This document shows, piece by piece, positions 1-10,418 of a DNA stretch of 64,000 nt (its first letter is position 1; each line of letters opens with the position of its first letter). This DNA is from Gloeopeniophorella convolvens (lineage: Eukaryota; Basidiomycota; Agaricomycetes; Russulales): NCBI GenBank assembly GCA_022496205.1, contig WTXD01000043.1, forward strand, positions 1 through 64,000, given 5' to 3'. Under the pieces are notes generated by a model, which saw nothing but the letters and a program-made list of their open reading frames with translations, searched no databases and was not told where the DNA came from. A program made the position numbers and the translations under genes.

Positions 1-1308
1 GGTGCCGCAGCCAGCCTGACCGCCGTAATACTTGCCGGTCCACGGGGAGGACGGCTGCGCTTGTTCCTGGGATGTCGCCTGACACGCTGGCTGCAAGGGC
101 CTCCGTTTCGCGTAGCGCCTCCACGACCTTGTTCAGCGAATCGCGCATGGAATGGATGTTATCGATTCCAAGGTACGCCTTCTTGCAGTCCTTGTAGTGA
201 TCCATGTTCTCGGTGCCCGCTCCTTTGGCCGTATTGGCGACAGCATTGGTAGTCGGACGCGCGTCGATAATGAGATTGGTCGCGGTGGCGCCGAACACGG
301 TCTGGGAAGCGCGAGACTCAGGCGCGATGTGGGACGTGAACATCGCTTCGACGATCTTCTCATCCTGTATTGACCGAGCGTTGGTTAGACCAACCATGGG
401 CTGGCTGGAGCGGGTGATACTCCCCTACGTGAGTGAACAGTCAAACACTATGACGAACGTGCGGGGGCAGATTACTCACAAAGTTGGCCCAGTGCAGGTA
501 CGTAAGCGCGGGGATGCGGCCCTTGCTGCGGTACTTGACGCCGTACTGGAGCGTCGAATCGCTGATCCTGGTCGGCACAACCAGACGCGTCGGATAAGTC
601 GAACAGAACTAAAGGACAGAGGGGCACTAGCGTTATAGATGAATATCATTGGTCGCGAACGGAGGAGTGCACGTACGGAATAGTCCTTGTTGATGTCGGT
701 GAAGCGCCACGCCTTGGAGCGCGTCCCGACGCCCATGCGACCAAATTCCTCGCGAGGAGAGTACAGATTCCATCCGTCTGATGCAGATAGCGGTGGGGAA
801 GGCGTGTAGTAAAAGGCGTAGAGCTGCGATACAGAGTCTGTTGTACAGAAGCTGAGCCGCTGCCAAGGTTCGAGAGGGCTCGATAGACTCACTTGCCACC
901 GTCAACTCCTTTACGCTCTCAAACACGTCCATAGCCTCCAAGTCTTTCTCGAAAGATAGGGAAAATGTCTCGAAAGTGCGGCATCGGAAGGAAATCGGGC
1001 ACTGTCCGCTCAGTGTCTGAGGAAGTCGGGTCACCAAGTTAATCAGTGGATATGTGACCTACGCGAGAACGATCTGCAGGTCAGCACAGTAGAATGGCAT
1101 ACAATTTGTGTGACTCGCCCACATCTCGGGTTGGGAGGTGTCTGCATATGAGAAGATGAGATGGTGCGCGGTTAAGTGTAGAGTTCCTGGCTGTGTCCTT
1201 CCTGACTTGCTGCACAGCACGTTTGAGACCTGCAAAGTGTATCGGATCATTCGTCCAGATACAACTAGTGCACTCGCGACTCACCTTTGGTATTCGAATG
1301 GCGTCCAT
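1..1308 (-). CDS. Myotubularin-family phosphoinositide 3-phosphatase, 5' part (YMR1-like), cut by left window edge
   Basis: Spliced model on the minus strand: exons 1285-1308, 1119-1229, 893-1058, 677-837, 480-608 and <1-424; about 338 residues are visible. All exon phases agree. The N-terminus starts MDAIRIPK and is followed by a GRAM/PH-like region (TLHLTAHHLIFSYAD, then PLINLVTRLPQT and PISFRCRTFETF). The myotubularin phosphatase domain begins at YSPREEFGRMGVGTRSKAWR and continues through TDINKDYSFCSTYP, LTYLHWANF and GLTNARSIQDEKIVEAMFTS. The catalytic Cys-x5-Arg loop is expected just beyond the window edge and is not seen. Family members remove the 3-phosphate of PI3P and PI(3,5)P2 on endosomal and vacuolar membranes. 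Intron 2 (1059-1118) has a GC donor (GCGAGT) with an AG acceptor. The start codon lies only about 40 bp from the first duplicated F-box module. Confidence 0.9.
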
Positions 1309-2612
1309 GGTGGATGGACGCAAGACAGTGAGTAGACCGTGACCACAGCTTGAATGGAGCAACGGCACTTGGCGGTCATTGTTTGTATCTGTGTGGTTTC
1401 TCCAATTCCGGCGGGCCGCCGATTCTGTTGCAGTCTTTCTCTTCGTTGCTGTATTGACCCTCGATGGAACCTGATGGAACTCGCAGTTGTCTATGCAATC
1501 TTCTACAGTTTTCCCTGACCAGGATAGGTGATGAAATACTCCGCTTGAGTGGCCTCTAATGGGACGCTCTGCCTAACGAGACACTCTTGGGCATCTGATG
1601 GCCCACCTCCTCAGACGCTCGTCAGGGACCACGGGATGGACAGAGAAGTCTTCCTGATGCTGTCCAGGACATGCTTCGCGGAGCTCCCGGCGATCCCTGC
1701 TCAGTTCCGGGCCCGTGGGACACCGGAAGTTGTGCCTCCGTCGCAAAACGGCCAAATCGTCGGCGGATATGGCAGGTTCGCATTCGTCTTTTCCTCTCGA
1801 CTTTTCTCACCAATAGCCTACAGATGCTGGCTCATTGACAATTTGCATCGCGCAATTACTAAATTTCCCGTGTATGATCGACGAACGATCGATGCTCACG
1901 TTCCTTTCCGCCACGGCCAGAGAAGCCCTTGTACTCGAGTATCTTATGTCGCCGTGAATCCCTTTCCAGAAACAACAAACACTCTCTCGAACGGAGATGC
2001 GGGTCTTGTCTTCTCCGGGGGAGCATGCTAGTATCCTGTCTAATCCCTATGAGCGACCTTCAGCACACCCTGGATAATTCATTCGCTTCGCTATAACCCA
2101 AGCGGTCGCCATCGCCACTGTCTCGCTCAACCCTTGGAATCCTCAAGAGGCTACGGTACTCGGTAATTAGCATATATCTAGCTTCCTCCATGACGCTGAC
2201 TGACGTCCCTGCACCCACAGAAGTGGAGATTAGGCGCACAGAAGACGAGCTCATTGACACGCCTTGTCAGATGCCTCTTCAACGCACCAGAAATTCGACC
2301 TGCGACCCTTCTCATCGGACCCACAACCATGGATGGCGGCTCTCCGGTCGCCCTCGCGTCTCATTCCGCTCTCAACGCATTTAGGCGCATGAGCAGGCGT
2401 GTCTCTTGTGACTGACAGTTTTTTCTTGTCGCTAGATTGACAAGTAATTCCAAAACTACACGACGTGCGCCCCGTCACTGTATATAACTTGGAAGCCAAT
2501 AGCACCTTTCTCAGATCTGTTGTCCTGTATGTAACTACCATTAACATCACATGGTCAGATCTGAAAGCCCCGCCGTGGGACGTTGATTATAAACTGCCAC
2601 AACTTGAATCGG

Positions 2613-2710
2613 CTTGTGGTGAGACGATAGAGTTTTCCGCAACTTGTGGCAGCGCGCTTGAGTTGTGTCAGGATATCCAAGATCTGAACCCCGCTCGGGT
2701 CACATATAAA
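2613..2710 (+). promoter_or_regulatory. Core promoter of F-box gene A1: twin CTTGTGG motifs and TATA box
   Basis: CTTGTGG occurs at 2613-2619 and 2643-2649, start-to-start distance 30 bp. A TATAAA box lies at 2705-2710, 72 bp before the ATG. The same three elements are found in front of the four other family-A genes. Confidence 0.55.
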
Positions 2711-2781
2711 TGCCCTGCCCCGACCCCCAGTTCGTCCTGTACCCTATCCCCACTACTCCGCTCCTATTCAGAGTCTACCCA

Positions 2782-4350
2782 ATGCACTCCATCTCGAACA
2801 TCGACCACGGTGCAACCGCGATCAGCTCCCCTCACTCAACATGTCCTACTCTCAAGGGTAAGTCTTCCTTCAGCGGCCAACGTATGCTATGCCTAACATA
2901 CGAACGAGCAGACCACCGCAACCGGCGCGTCTCGATAGATGTGTTGCCAAGTGAAATCCTTCTGGACATCTTCGAGCACTACCTCTCGAAGTGTATCCGA
3001 TCTCCATTTGGATGGTCACCTCAGTTCAGCTGGTGCACGCTCGCGCACGTCTCGGCGAGGTGGCGGGAGGTTTTATTTGCATCGGCACAACGCCTCAACC
3101 TAATCCTCTACTGCAACATCGACAGCGACAGGTTCAACGCCGAAATGATTGCACTCGCTCCCTCATTCCCATTGGCCGTCTTTACAAAGCTTCGTCAAAA
3201 GGATAGCTTCGACAGGTTCCTACGCTGTGCACTTCAATACTGGGACCGTATCTGCCAGATTGTCATTTCAGGTTCCCCCCGGGTGGTGTATAGGTTGCTT
3301 GCGACGATGCCTGACTGGCTGGCGTCATCGCTGGTGGACTTCAGCATCCAAACTTCCCAGGACGATCCTTCATCCACCGCTCTCGTCCCGGGTCGTACTC
3401 GTGTTACTCTGACCGACATCTGCATCGGCATTCTTCCACCTATGTTGTCCGGTCCAACAAGTCTCGCGCCGCTGCGCTCGCTCACTCTCTATGGCATAGA
3501 CCCTGGGTCTATTTCTCCCAAGGGGCTCGCCGTTACCCTTCGCGCCGCTCCCCAGCTTACCAGGCTCTTCTTGTATCTCGACTATCACCTGTCAAGGAGT
3601 AGAGACGTCGAAGAAGGCCTGCTACCTGCAACAGACGACGTCATCCACCTTCCCTTGCTCCAACGTCTCGACTGCCAGGGACCCAGCTGGTGGGTCGAAG
3701 CTCTCGCGGCTCGACTTGAAGCCCCTGCTCTCAACGGCGTTGACGCTCAAATCTGCGACGAGGGGTCCCCAGCCCTGCCACACCTTTTCAAACTCGTCGT
3801 CAGTGCTCCGTGTCTACGGTTCGACAGGGCGGTCGTTAGGCACGATCACAAAGCCGCGGAAATGCAGTTGTTCGAGGGGGACCATTGCAACTTCTCACTC
3901 CAGGTTTTCTGCACTGGATCCGACGACCGAACGCGGTCTTTGTTCAAACTCAGCAAGGCCATTGGGGCGAAGCTGTCCACAGTGCGAAGGCTGACGATAA
4001 TGGCCCTCCGTCCTCCGAACCCGGACCCCGAATCCCGACCGTGGCTCAACTTCCTGCTGCCATTCAGTGGCCTTCGTTCGCTCTGCGTCGACCCAGCCTT
4101 GTCCTTGGTGCTCTGCCACCACCTATGCTCATCGCAAACTTTGGGCAGGCCAGAAGGGTTTCTCCCCGACCTGCAGCGAATCGTGGTGCTCATGACAAAA
4201 ATCAACGGCCGCGTCATGGGGCCGGATGATTTTGGGCCTGATGTGTTTGCACAATACAGGGACGAGCGCAAGTACACCGGCCAGGTTGTGCCTATCCTGT
4301 GGGGCGTCGATCCGGACAGATGCGATTGGCAGGCGTTGATGTTGGACTGA
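2782..4350 (+). CDS. F-box-like/LRR-type protein, family A copy 1
   Basis: Two exons, 2782-2857 and 2912-4350, joined by a 54 nt intron (GTAAGT donor, CTAAC branch site, AG acceptor), give 504 residues. The ATG at 2782 is chosen because only it enters the F-box frame across the splice (76 nt, phase 1), and the same 76 nt first exon is found in A2-A5. The F-box-like segment spans about residues 37-85 (LPSEILLDIFEHYL, then LAHVSARWREVLFASAQRLN). The remainder has irregular leucine-rich repeats (LAPLRSLTLYGID, APQLTRLFLYLDYH) and ends in a conserved tail (PILWGVDPDRCDW). By family, a probable Skp1-binding substrate receptor of an SCF ubiquitin ligase; the substrate is unknown. It lacks about 20 residues present in A3-A5 near residue 200 (the NFLRGLAPRL segment), an in-frame deletion within one repeat. 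Confidence 0.85.
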   Translation: MHSISNIDHGATAISSPHSTCPTLKGKSSFSGQRMLCLTYERADHRNRRVSIDVLPSEILLDIFEHYLSKCIRSPFGWSPQFSWCTLAHVSARWREVLFASAQRLNLILYCNIDSDRFNAEMIALAPSFPLAVFTKLRQKDSFDRFLRCALQYWDRICQIVISGSPRVVYRLLATMPDWLASSLVDFSIQTSQDDPSSTALVPGRTRVTLTDICIGILPPMLSGPTSLAPLRSLTLYGIDPGSISPKGLAVTLRAAPQLTRLFLYLDYHLSRSRDVEEGLLPATDDVIHLPLLQRLDCQGPSWWVEALAARLEAPALNGVDAQICDEGSPALPHLFKLVVSAPCLRFDRAVVRHDHKAAEMQLFEGDHCNFSLQVFCTGSDDRTRSLFKLSKAIGAKLSTVRRLTIMALRPPNPDPESRPWLNFLLPFSGLRSLCVDPALSLVLCHHLCSSQTLGRPEGFLPDLQRIVVLMTKINGRVMGPDDFGPDVFAQYRDERKYTGQVVPILWGVDPDRCDWQALMLD

Positions 4351-5707
4351 AGGAGCTATTATTGTGTTGAAGCAGTCATGGTTTTGGGGACGTCCTGGTA
4401 GAGTCATCAGACCAAGTTCTCGTTGGCAGGTAAGTATCCTATTATAATGTAAATAGTGTCATACTTCTACTATCAGACCACTCCTATCGCGTGTGATAAA
4501 TGCACAAACATGGATGACCAGTGGATGGGGGCGCCGGATATCAATAGTGCAGCATAGCCCGGCCCAGTACTAGACCGTGACGGAACAGGCCCCAGGGGGC
4601 AGCGCCGGCACTTGGCGTCCATTGTTTGCACTTGTATGGTTTCTCAAGTGACTCCGCAATTGCAGATTCTTCTCTGACTCTTGGATCAGCCTAGATACAG
4701 TCCGTTCTACAAGACTCCCTACGCGTTTCCCTGGAAAGTACTCGGCTTTAGTGATCCTTGATGGAACCCACCGCTTGTCCACCACAATCGGGGTTGCCGC
4801 TCTACCTAACGAGATCCTCTTGGTCACTTGATGGTTCACTACCTCGGATGCTCATCAGGGACCACGAAATACACAGATTAACCCTCCCGGTGCGATTGTG
4901 CACATGACTCGCCGAGATAGTGACAACTCGGGCTCAGCCCCGGCCCCGGGGGATTCCGGTTGTGCCCTCGTTGCGAAACAGCCAAATCACGGGCGGATAT
5001 AGCAGGCTTGTCTTGTTCTTTCCCTCTCGGCGTTCACCTCTCACCATATCGCCCACAGACGCTGGTTCATCGACAATCTCCCCGACGTACCAGAAATTCG
5101 ACCCTCTCATCGGAACCCAGCCTCGACCATGGATGGCGGCGGCTCTCTGGTCACTCCCCGCGTCTCATTGCACTCACCTTCCCAGCATGCATGCGGATGA
5201 AATCGTTGGCAGGTATCCTCAACTGTTTCGGTGGCGTACCCCGTTTTGTTTCCGGTCTGCGCTTCTCAAATACTCATCTTGGCCTGCGAGACGACTGGCG
5301 AGCTTTGGCCAGCGCATGAGACGCGCCGGCGCTCCGGTCCGCGTTCTCCGCGCCCTTCCGTAACGTTTCACTTACGGCGAGCGTTTACGCTCAGTGCTCA
5401 GAGTCGACGCGGCCTCCCTCGCACCCAACGTCGCGCACACACTCGACTCGATACAGACTGGACCCGCAGGAAATACACTTCCCGAGGGATGCTGGTACTG
5501 CTCGCTATCGACGGCATCGACGTGGCCCAGACCAGCTCGGGCCTCTGTTGGTGCGTCATAAACGCATGGGCACGCGTACACTTCTTGTTACCGACAATAT
5601 TCTCTTATGGCCAGATTGACAATTGGCCTCAAAATTACACGATGTGCACCACGCCACCGCATGTAGCTCGAATGCCATCGGCATCTTTCTCAAAGCGGTC
5701 GCCCTGT

Positions 5708-5721
5708 ATGTAACGTTACAT
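5708..5721. promoter_or_regulatory. Perfect 14 bp palindrome ATGTAACGTTACAT, copy A2
   Basis: A perfect palindrome 250 bp upstream of the A2 start codon. It is identical in A3, shortened to 12 bp in A4 and degraded in A1 and A5. It is a candidate binding site for a dimeric transcription factor; no factor is inferred. Confidence 0.5.
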
Positions 5722-5791
5722 GGTTGTAAATTTAAGGATCCTCGTTGTTGAACGTTGAACTTTGATCATGATTTACCACAACTCAAATCGG

Positions 5792-5900
5792 CTTGTGGTG
5801 AGACAACATAATTTTTCGCAACTTGTGGCAGCGCGCTTGGGCAGGCTTGGGCTGTGCCAGGACATTCCAAGATCTGAACCCCGCTCGGGCTACTTATAAC
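5792..5900 (+). promoter_or_regulatory. Core promoter of F-box gene A2: twin CTTGTGG and TATA-like box
   Basis: CTTGTGG at 5792-5798 and 5822-5828 (30 bp apart) and a TATAAC box at 5895-5900. An extra gcaggcttgg-like stretch lengthens the gap to the TATA box by about 10 bp, roughly one helical turn, compared with the other copies. Confidence 0.5.
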
Positions 5901-5971
5901 TGTCCTGCCCCGACTCTCAGTGTGTCCTATACCCTATCCCCAACAGCCCGCTCCCACTCAGAGTCTATCCA

Positions 5972-7605
5972 ATGTACTCCATCTCGAACACCGAGCGCGA
6001 TGCAGCCGCGATCGGCTTCCCCCGCTCAACCTGTCCTGCTCTCGAGAGTAAGTATTCTTTCAGCGTTCCATGTACGCTATGTCTAACATATAACCGAGCA
6101 GACCACTGCAACCAGCATATTTCGCGATCGATAAATGTCCTGCCGGACGAAATCCTTCTGGATATTTTCGAGCATTACCTCTCTAAATGCATTCGATCTC
6201 CATTGGGATGGTCACCTCAATTAAGCTGGTACACGCTCGCTCATGTCTCGACGAGGTGGCGGGAGGTCATATTCGCGTCGGTACAACGCCTCAACCTGAT
6301 GTTCTATTGCGATGTCGACCGCCCCGGGTTCAACGCCGAGTTGATTACGCTAACGCCCCCCATCCCGTTGGCCCTCTTCTCGGATTTCAAAGACGAACAA
6401 GGATTCGACAGACTCCTAGGCTGTGCGCTTCAATACTGGGATCGCATCTGCCAGCTCGCCATCGCGGGCTCTCACCAGGTGGTGCATAGGTTTATCGCGG
6501 CCACGCCTAATAGACCGGCGTCCTCCCTGGTGGGCATCAGTATCAAAACTCCCCATTTACACCCGGATCTGGTGTCCGAAGATCGTTCACTCACCACGCC
6601 GCTTCCCAAAAACTTCTTACGGGGTCTCGCCCCGCGTCTTACTCATGTTTCCCTGAACGGCACCTGCTTCAGCATTCTCCCCCCTATGCTGTTCAATCCC
6701 ACGCATCTCGCGCCGCTGCGTGAGCTCACACTCCGTGGCATGGACCCTTGGTCCATTTCGCCCAGCATGTTCGCTGATGCTCTCCGCGCGGCTCCCCAGC
6801 TTACCGGGTTTATCGTGCATTTTTGTGCTGACCTGTCGAGGAGTCGAGACGTCGCAGAAGGCCTGCTCCCTGCAACAAACGAAGTCATATGCTCCCCTCG
6901 CTCAACCATCTCGACTATCGGGGACCCAGCTGGTGGGTCGAGGCTCTCACTGCGGCCCGACTTGAAGCCCCTACTCTCAACTATGTCGAAGCCATTATCT
7001 GGGACTACGGGTTGCCACTCCTGCCGAATCTTTCTGCACTCGTTGCCAATGCTCAGAATCTGCGTTTTGACGAGGCCTTCGTTGGATTCGACCACCGAGC
7101 CGTGGTCATACGCTTATCCGAGGAGGGGCGCCAAAGGCTCTCCTTCGAGTTTTGCTGCACAGATTTCGAAGAGCGGACACGGCCTTTGTCCACGCTCTAC
7201 AATGTCATCGCGGCGAAGCTCTCCACAGTACGAAGAGCGACGCTGGTGTCTGTCTATGTTCCGAATCCGGCCACCGAACCCCAACTCTGGCTCAACCTCC
7301 TGCTGCCATTAACCGGCCTTCGTTCACTCTGTGTCGAATCGACCATATCCCCCATGCTCGCCCAAGCTCTATCTCTATCGCACGCCGGTGAGCTAACAGA
7401 ATGGCTTTTCCCCGACCTGCAGCGAATCGTGGTGCTCTTGGGAGAAGTAAACGGCCGCATTGCGGGGTCGGATGAATTCGCCGACCCGGGACCTGAAGTG
7501 TTTGTCCAATACAGGGACGAGCGCAAGTGCGCCGGCCAGACTGTGCCTGTTTTGTGGGGCGTCGACCCGGCCAGATGCGACCATAGTGCGCTGACGTTGG
7601 GCTGA
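5972..7605 (+). pseudogene. F-box-like/LRR-type protein, family A copy 2, with one frameshift
   Basis: Exon 1 is 5972-6047, the intron 6048-6101 (54 nt) and exon 2 starts at 6102. The frame is open with strong identity to A3 up to the codon for Ile in EVI, at about 6889. There one base is missing (ATATGCTCCCC here, ATACGCCTCCCC in A3), and the homologous protein continues in another frame from 6891 to the stop at 7605 (PSLNHLDYRGPSWWVEAL through QTVPVLWGVDPARCD). Without the shift the product would be about 526 residues with the F-box at LPDEILLDIFEHYL. All splice signals and both halves are otherwise intact, so this is either a very young pseudogene or an assembly error in a short C-run; six other minus-one breaks in the window favour checking for the latter. 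Confidence 0.75.
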
Positions 7606-7976
7606 ATGGGCTAAGATCCCTGTTGATGACTAGTCATGATGTTGGGGACGTTCTGCGTCGGAGCTATCAGATACTACCAAGGGTCATATTTTTGCTAACA
7701 GGCAAGCGTACTATAATGTATTATGCTTCTGCTATCGGACGGCTTCTACCGCGCGTGGCCATTGCACATATGGTCTATGTACAGCTAGTAGACGAGCGGT
7801 ATCATTGAATACCGTATTTTGAGTGCAGCATAACTTGGCATTCAGAGTTATATTCGTTACATACCTTCGAGATACCTCCGCACGCCGTACAGGAAGCAAC
7901 ACCCATTGGCCTATATGATTATGAGTGGCCCTCGGGCCTATTGGAAAAAGAGAAGCGAGACCAATGCGAGACCGCG

Positions 7977-7991
7977 ACACGGAACTTCGCG
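7977..7991. repeat. Left target-site duplication of the 3.4 kb insertion
   Basis: The sequence acacggaacttcgcg is repeated exactly at 11414-11428, directly after a poly(A) run. The paralogous spacer behind A4 carries a related sequence only once, around 18357-18369 (acacgggact), as expected for an unfilled site. Confidence 0.7.
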
Positions 7992-8699
7992 CACCCTCCT
8001 TGACCTCTTACCACCACCATCCCTTCGGCGCTTGTGGGTTTCCACCGTTGGGGGGTGGGCTGTCATCCGGCGACATGGCTGCCCATCCACCCCCTTCCTC
8101 GCTGTCCGTCCCCTCAGCGATCTCGCCTCCCCTTTTCCACTCTGGTCGCCGTTGCGGGGCATGGCTGGCGCCCGTTTACATGCAGGTATATCAAGGCCTG
8201 TGGAGTATCTTTGTTGCAAGGTGTTCAGGTCATAGCGAGGAGCACCTACAAGAGTGGCAGAAGACACCGCTTCGAACGCTTACCCCCTGTTACTTGCAGC
8301 CGAGGCACTCGCCTCTTGTCATAGTCGCGCTTGAGGCAGATGCAGCAAACCCTTTTACCACCACACTCTGGCGGGCTACGGTCCCATCCAAGACATAGAC
8401 CTTCCCCCTTCCCTTCCTTTCCTTTCATCACTGTCTCGACTTTCTTCCCCTCCGTCCTCTTTTTTCATTGCTTCGCTTCGCCACCCACCCCTCTCCCCTC
8501 CACCCTCCCTCCCTTCCTCCCCGGTCGTCACACCCGGACACGTCAAATTCCCATGGGCAAGTCTTCTTTTGCGCCCACAAGAGGCGCGCTAGCCGCATGT
8601 CGAGGTTCCTCCCCCCTCGTGTCCTGCCTCAAGGCACCATGCTACTGGTTTGTGGCATGCGGCACCCCTTCTTTCTCTCACGCGGCCTCATCGGACCGG

Positions 8700-9240
8700 C
8701 AACTCTACAAAAACCCTCCCCTCTTATGATACCAAATAAGACCTTTTTTGTCCTTAATAAGTGATTATTGGGAACTGGGCTTATTTCTTCCTTATCCATC
8801 TAAATTGCCACACTAGTCAAAAGACCTACATCTTATTAGCATCTTTAAAAGAACACTCAAAGATAAGGCACACAATAAGACAGAAATAAGCTAGTGAAAA
8901 GATAGTCACACTACAATGTAGAAGCAGTGAAAAGGAGCTAATATTGCAACATTATACTACTAACATTATACACTATTAAAGTAGCTAATAGTAACCCTAA
9001 CCCTAACATAACCCCACCTTAGAAACCCAACCCTAACCCTCAACCATAAGTCATCCAGCCAGGGACCAGAGTCTGCTGCTCAACAGAGTCAGCAATAGTA
9101 CATGGAAGAGTGAAGAAACATACCTTATACCAGTCAAAGAAGCAAGAGATAATGAGAGGCGAGGCAGCAACAAGCCAGCAAGATCTTGCACTAGTCATAA
9201 AGTCAGAAAACCCATGTAGGACATGCTAAACACTCACCCT
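8700..9240. other. CpG-poor, AT-rich block inside the insertion
   Basis: CpG dinucleotides are nearly absent over about 540 bp, while flanking DNA is CpG-rich. In basidiomycetes this is typical of cytosine methylation and deamination of old repeats. No frame or known domain is visible. Confidence 0.5.
8992..9045. repeat. Interstitial telomere-like repeats (CCCTAA)n, degenerate
   Basis: taaccctaaccctaac at 8992-9007 and acccaaccctaaccct-type units at 9024-9045 match the CCCTAA/TTAGGG telomere unit common in filamentous fungi. There are only about five imperfect units, and the tract lies within the CpG-poor block. Confidence 0.55.
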
Positions 9241-10261
9241 ATGCCCAGTTCCATCCTATACTGACCTTAACTTGCAGGTAGTGGGCTTGCAGGTACGGCG
9301 GGAGGGAAGGGAAGAGGAAAGGGAGAGGGGAAATGGGGAAAGATGGAGGGAGGAGAAGAGAGCGAAACGACGTGGCAACGCGCGTCGCAAAGTTTCGTAC
9401 GACACCGGGTTCAGCCGGATAGTTCACACGCACATCACGCGTCACGCGTCATGCGTTCTTGCCTTGCAGGCCAACGGTTCGACTTGTCGTTTTTCGAAAA
9501 CGGCGGCTGAGTTGTACACACACAGGTGCGCTATCCATCGCCTCTTGCTCCCGCTCTTCCTGACCTGCTCGTTTGCGACCGCGGCGCACCCCGCACTGCG
9601 CATACTACGCAGATGCACCAGCCCACCCAGGTGCCCACGCGCACCGCCGCCCCTCGCGGTCACTGCCTGTAAGTCCCTGTGCCACCGTCCGTGCGCTGAT
9701 CTATGTCCCCCAGTTCAGGCGCCCTCCCGCGCCTTGTCCCCCCGCGCCTACCACCGCCCCCCACGCCTTGAATCCACCGCATCACCATACGCGCTCGCTG
9801 CCCACACCGCCGGCTGTGGCAACGCCAAGCGCGGCGCCGCTGCGCCCCCGCCTCGTCTGGTGTCCGTGACGATCACGTCACCCCACACCGCGCCTCATCG
9901 CCCTCGCTTCGGTTGTCCGCCGCCCCGTGCCTCCTGCCCTCGCCGTCCCGCCTCCTCACTGTACTTATGCAACGAGGTGTCGTAGCTCAGTCCGGCCCAT
10001 CAAGTCTAGGTGCGTGGTACCCGCCTCGGGCGTCGGCAGTGCACTAACCACCCCCGATGCCTGCACAGCACCCTGCGACCGGCCCCCTCCCCTCGTCACC
10101 CTCTCCGCCAGCCCGCCGTGCTCGCGGCGCTTGCGGCGCGGCCAACGACCTAGCGCGGAGGGCGCAACGAGGTGCACCGGCGTATCTGATATGCGGTATC
10201 CATGTTGACTGCCAAGCCCACTCCATACCCCCGTATCTGCTCCCGCGCGGAGCAGCACGGC

Positions 10262-10418
10262 CCCGACGCAACGACGACGATAACGACGCCGCCGCCGCCC
10301 GATGCTGTCCAGTGACGACGACGGTGGCCACGACACGCCACGATGCAGCACAGCCATGACGGTGACAACAACGATGACAACGACGATGACAACGACGCCG
10401 CCGCCGCCGCCACCAGCA
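10262..10418. repeat. Trinucleotide repeat cluster (ACG/GCC and GAC/AAC units)
   Basis: Runs such as acgacgacgataacgacgccgccgcc (first part, from about 10269) and gacaacaacgatgacaacgacg (around 10360-10395) form a low-complexity tract. Long open frames here on both strands are composition artefacts. Confidence 0.6.

Larger units (their letters stand above)
1346..4560 (+). repeat. Tandem module A1 (F-box gene plus promoter region)
   Basis: First copy of a module that recurs four more times up to 21180. Shared landmarks in order are a cacttggcggccattg-type segment (here about 1363), a roughly 1.2 kb upstream region without a consistent reading frame, twin CTTGTGG motifs, a TATA box, the F-box gene, and a 3' flank with gaaggagct followed by a tagtcatg segment. 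Copy A1 is the most diverged upstream. Nothing else is recognised in 1346-2700. Boundaries are estimated by eye. Confidence 0.7.
4590..7976 (+). repeat. Tandem module A2
   Basis: Second copy, starting near the cacttggcgtccattg segment at 4610 and running through the 3' flank of the A2 gene to the insertion site of the 3.4 kb element. The gene-free stretch 4590-5700 carries only the duplicated upstream region: frames remain open for up to about 150 codons, but they are not conserved between copies. Confidence 0.7.

Noticed and set aside
4920..5363. 147-codon frame upstream of A2, with similar ones upstream of A3 and A4
   Set aside because: The frames shift relative to each other between copies because of small indels, so no common protein is maintained.
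8992..9045. A true chromosome end or telomere
   Set aside because: Only a few degenerate units, with unique genes continuing on both sides.
9272..9985. 237-codon plus-strand frame inside the insertion
   Set aside because: Translation is Pro/Ala/Arg-rich low complexity with no reverse-transcriptase, endonuclease or zinc-knuckle motif; other frames are equally open.
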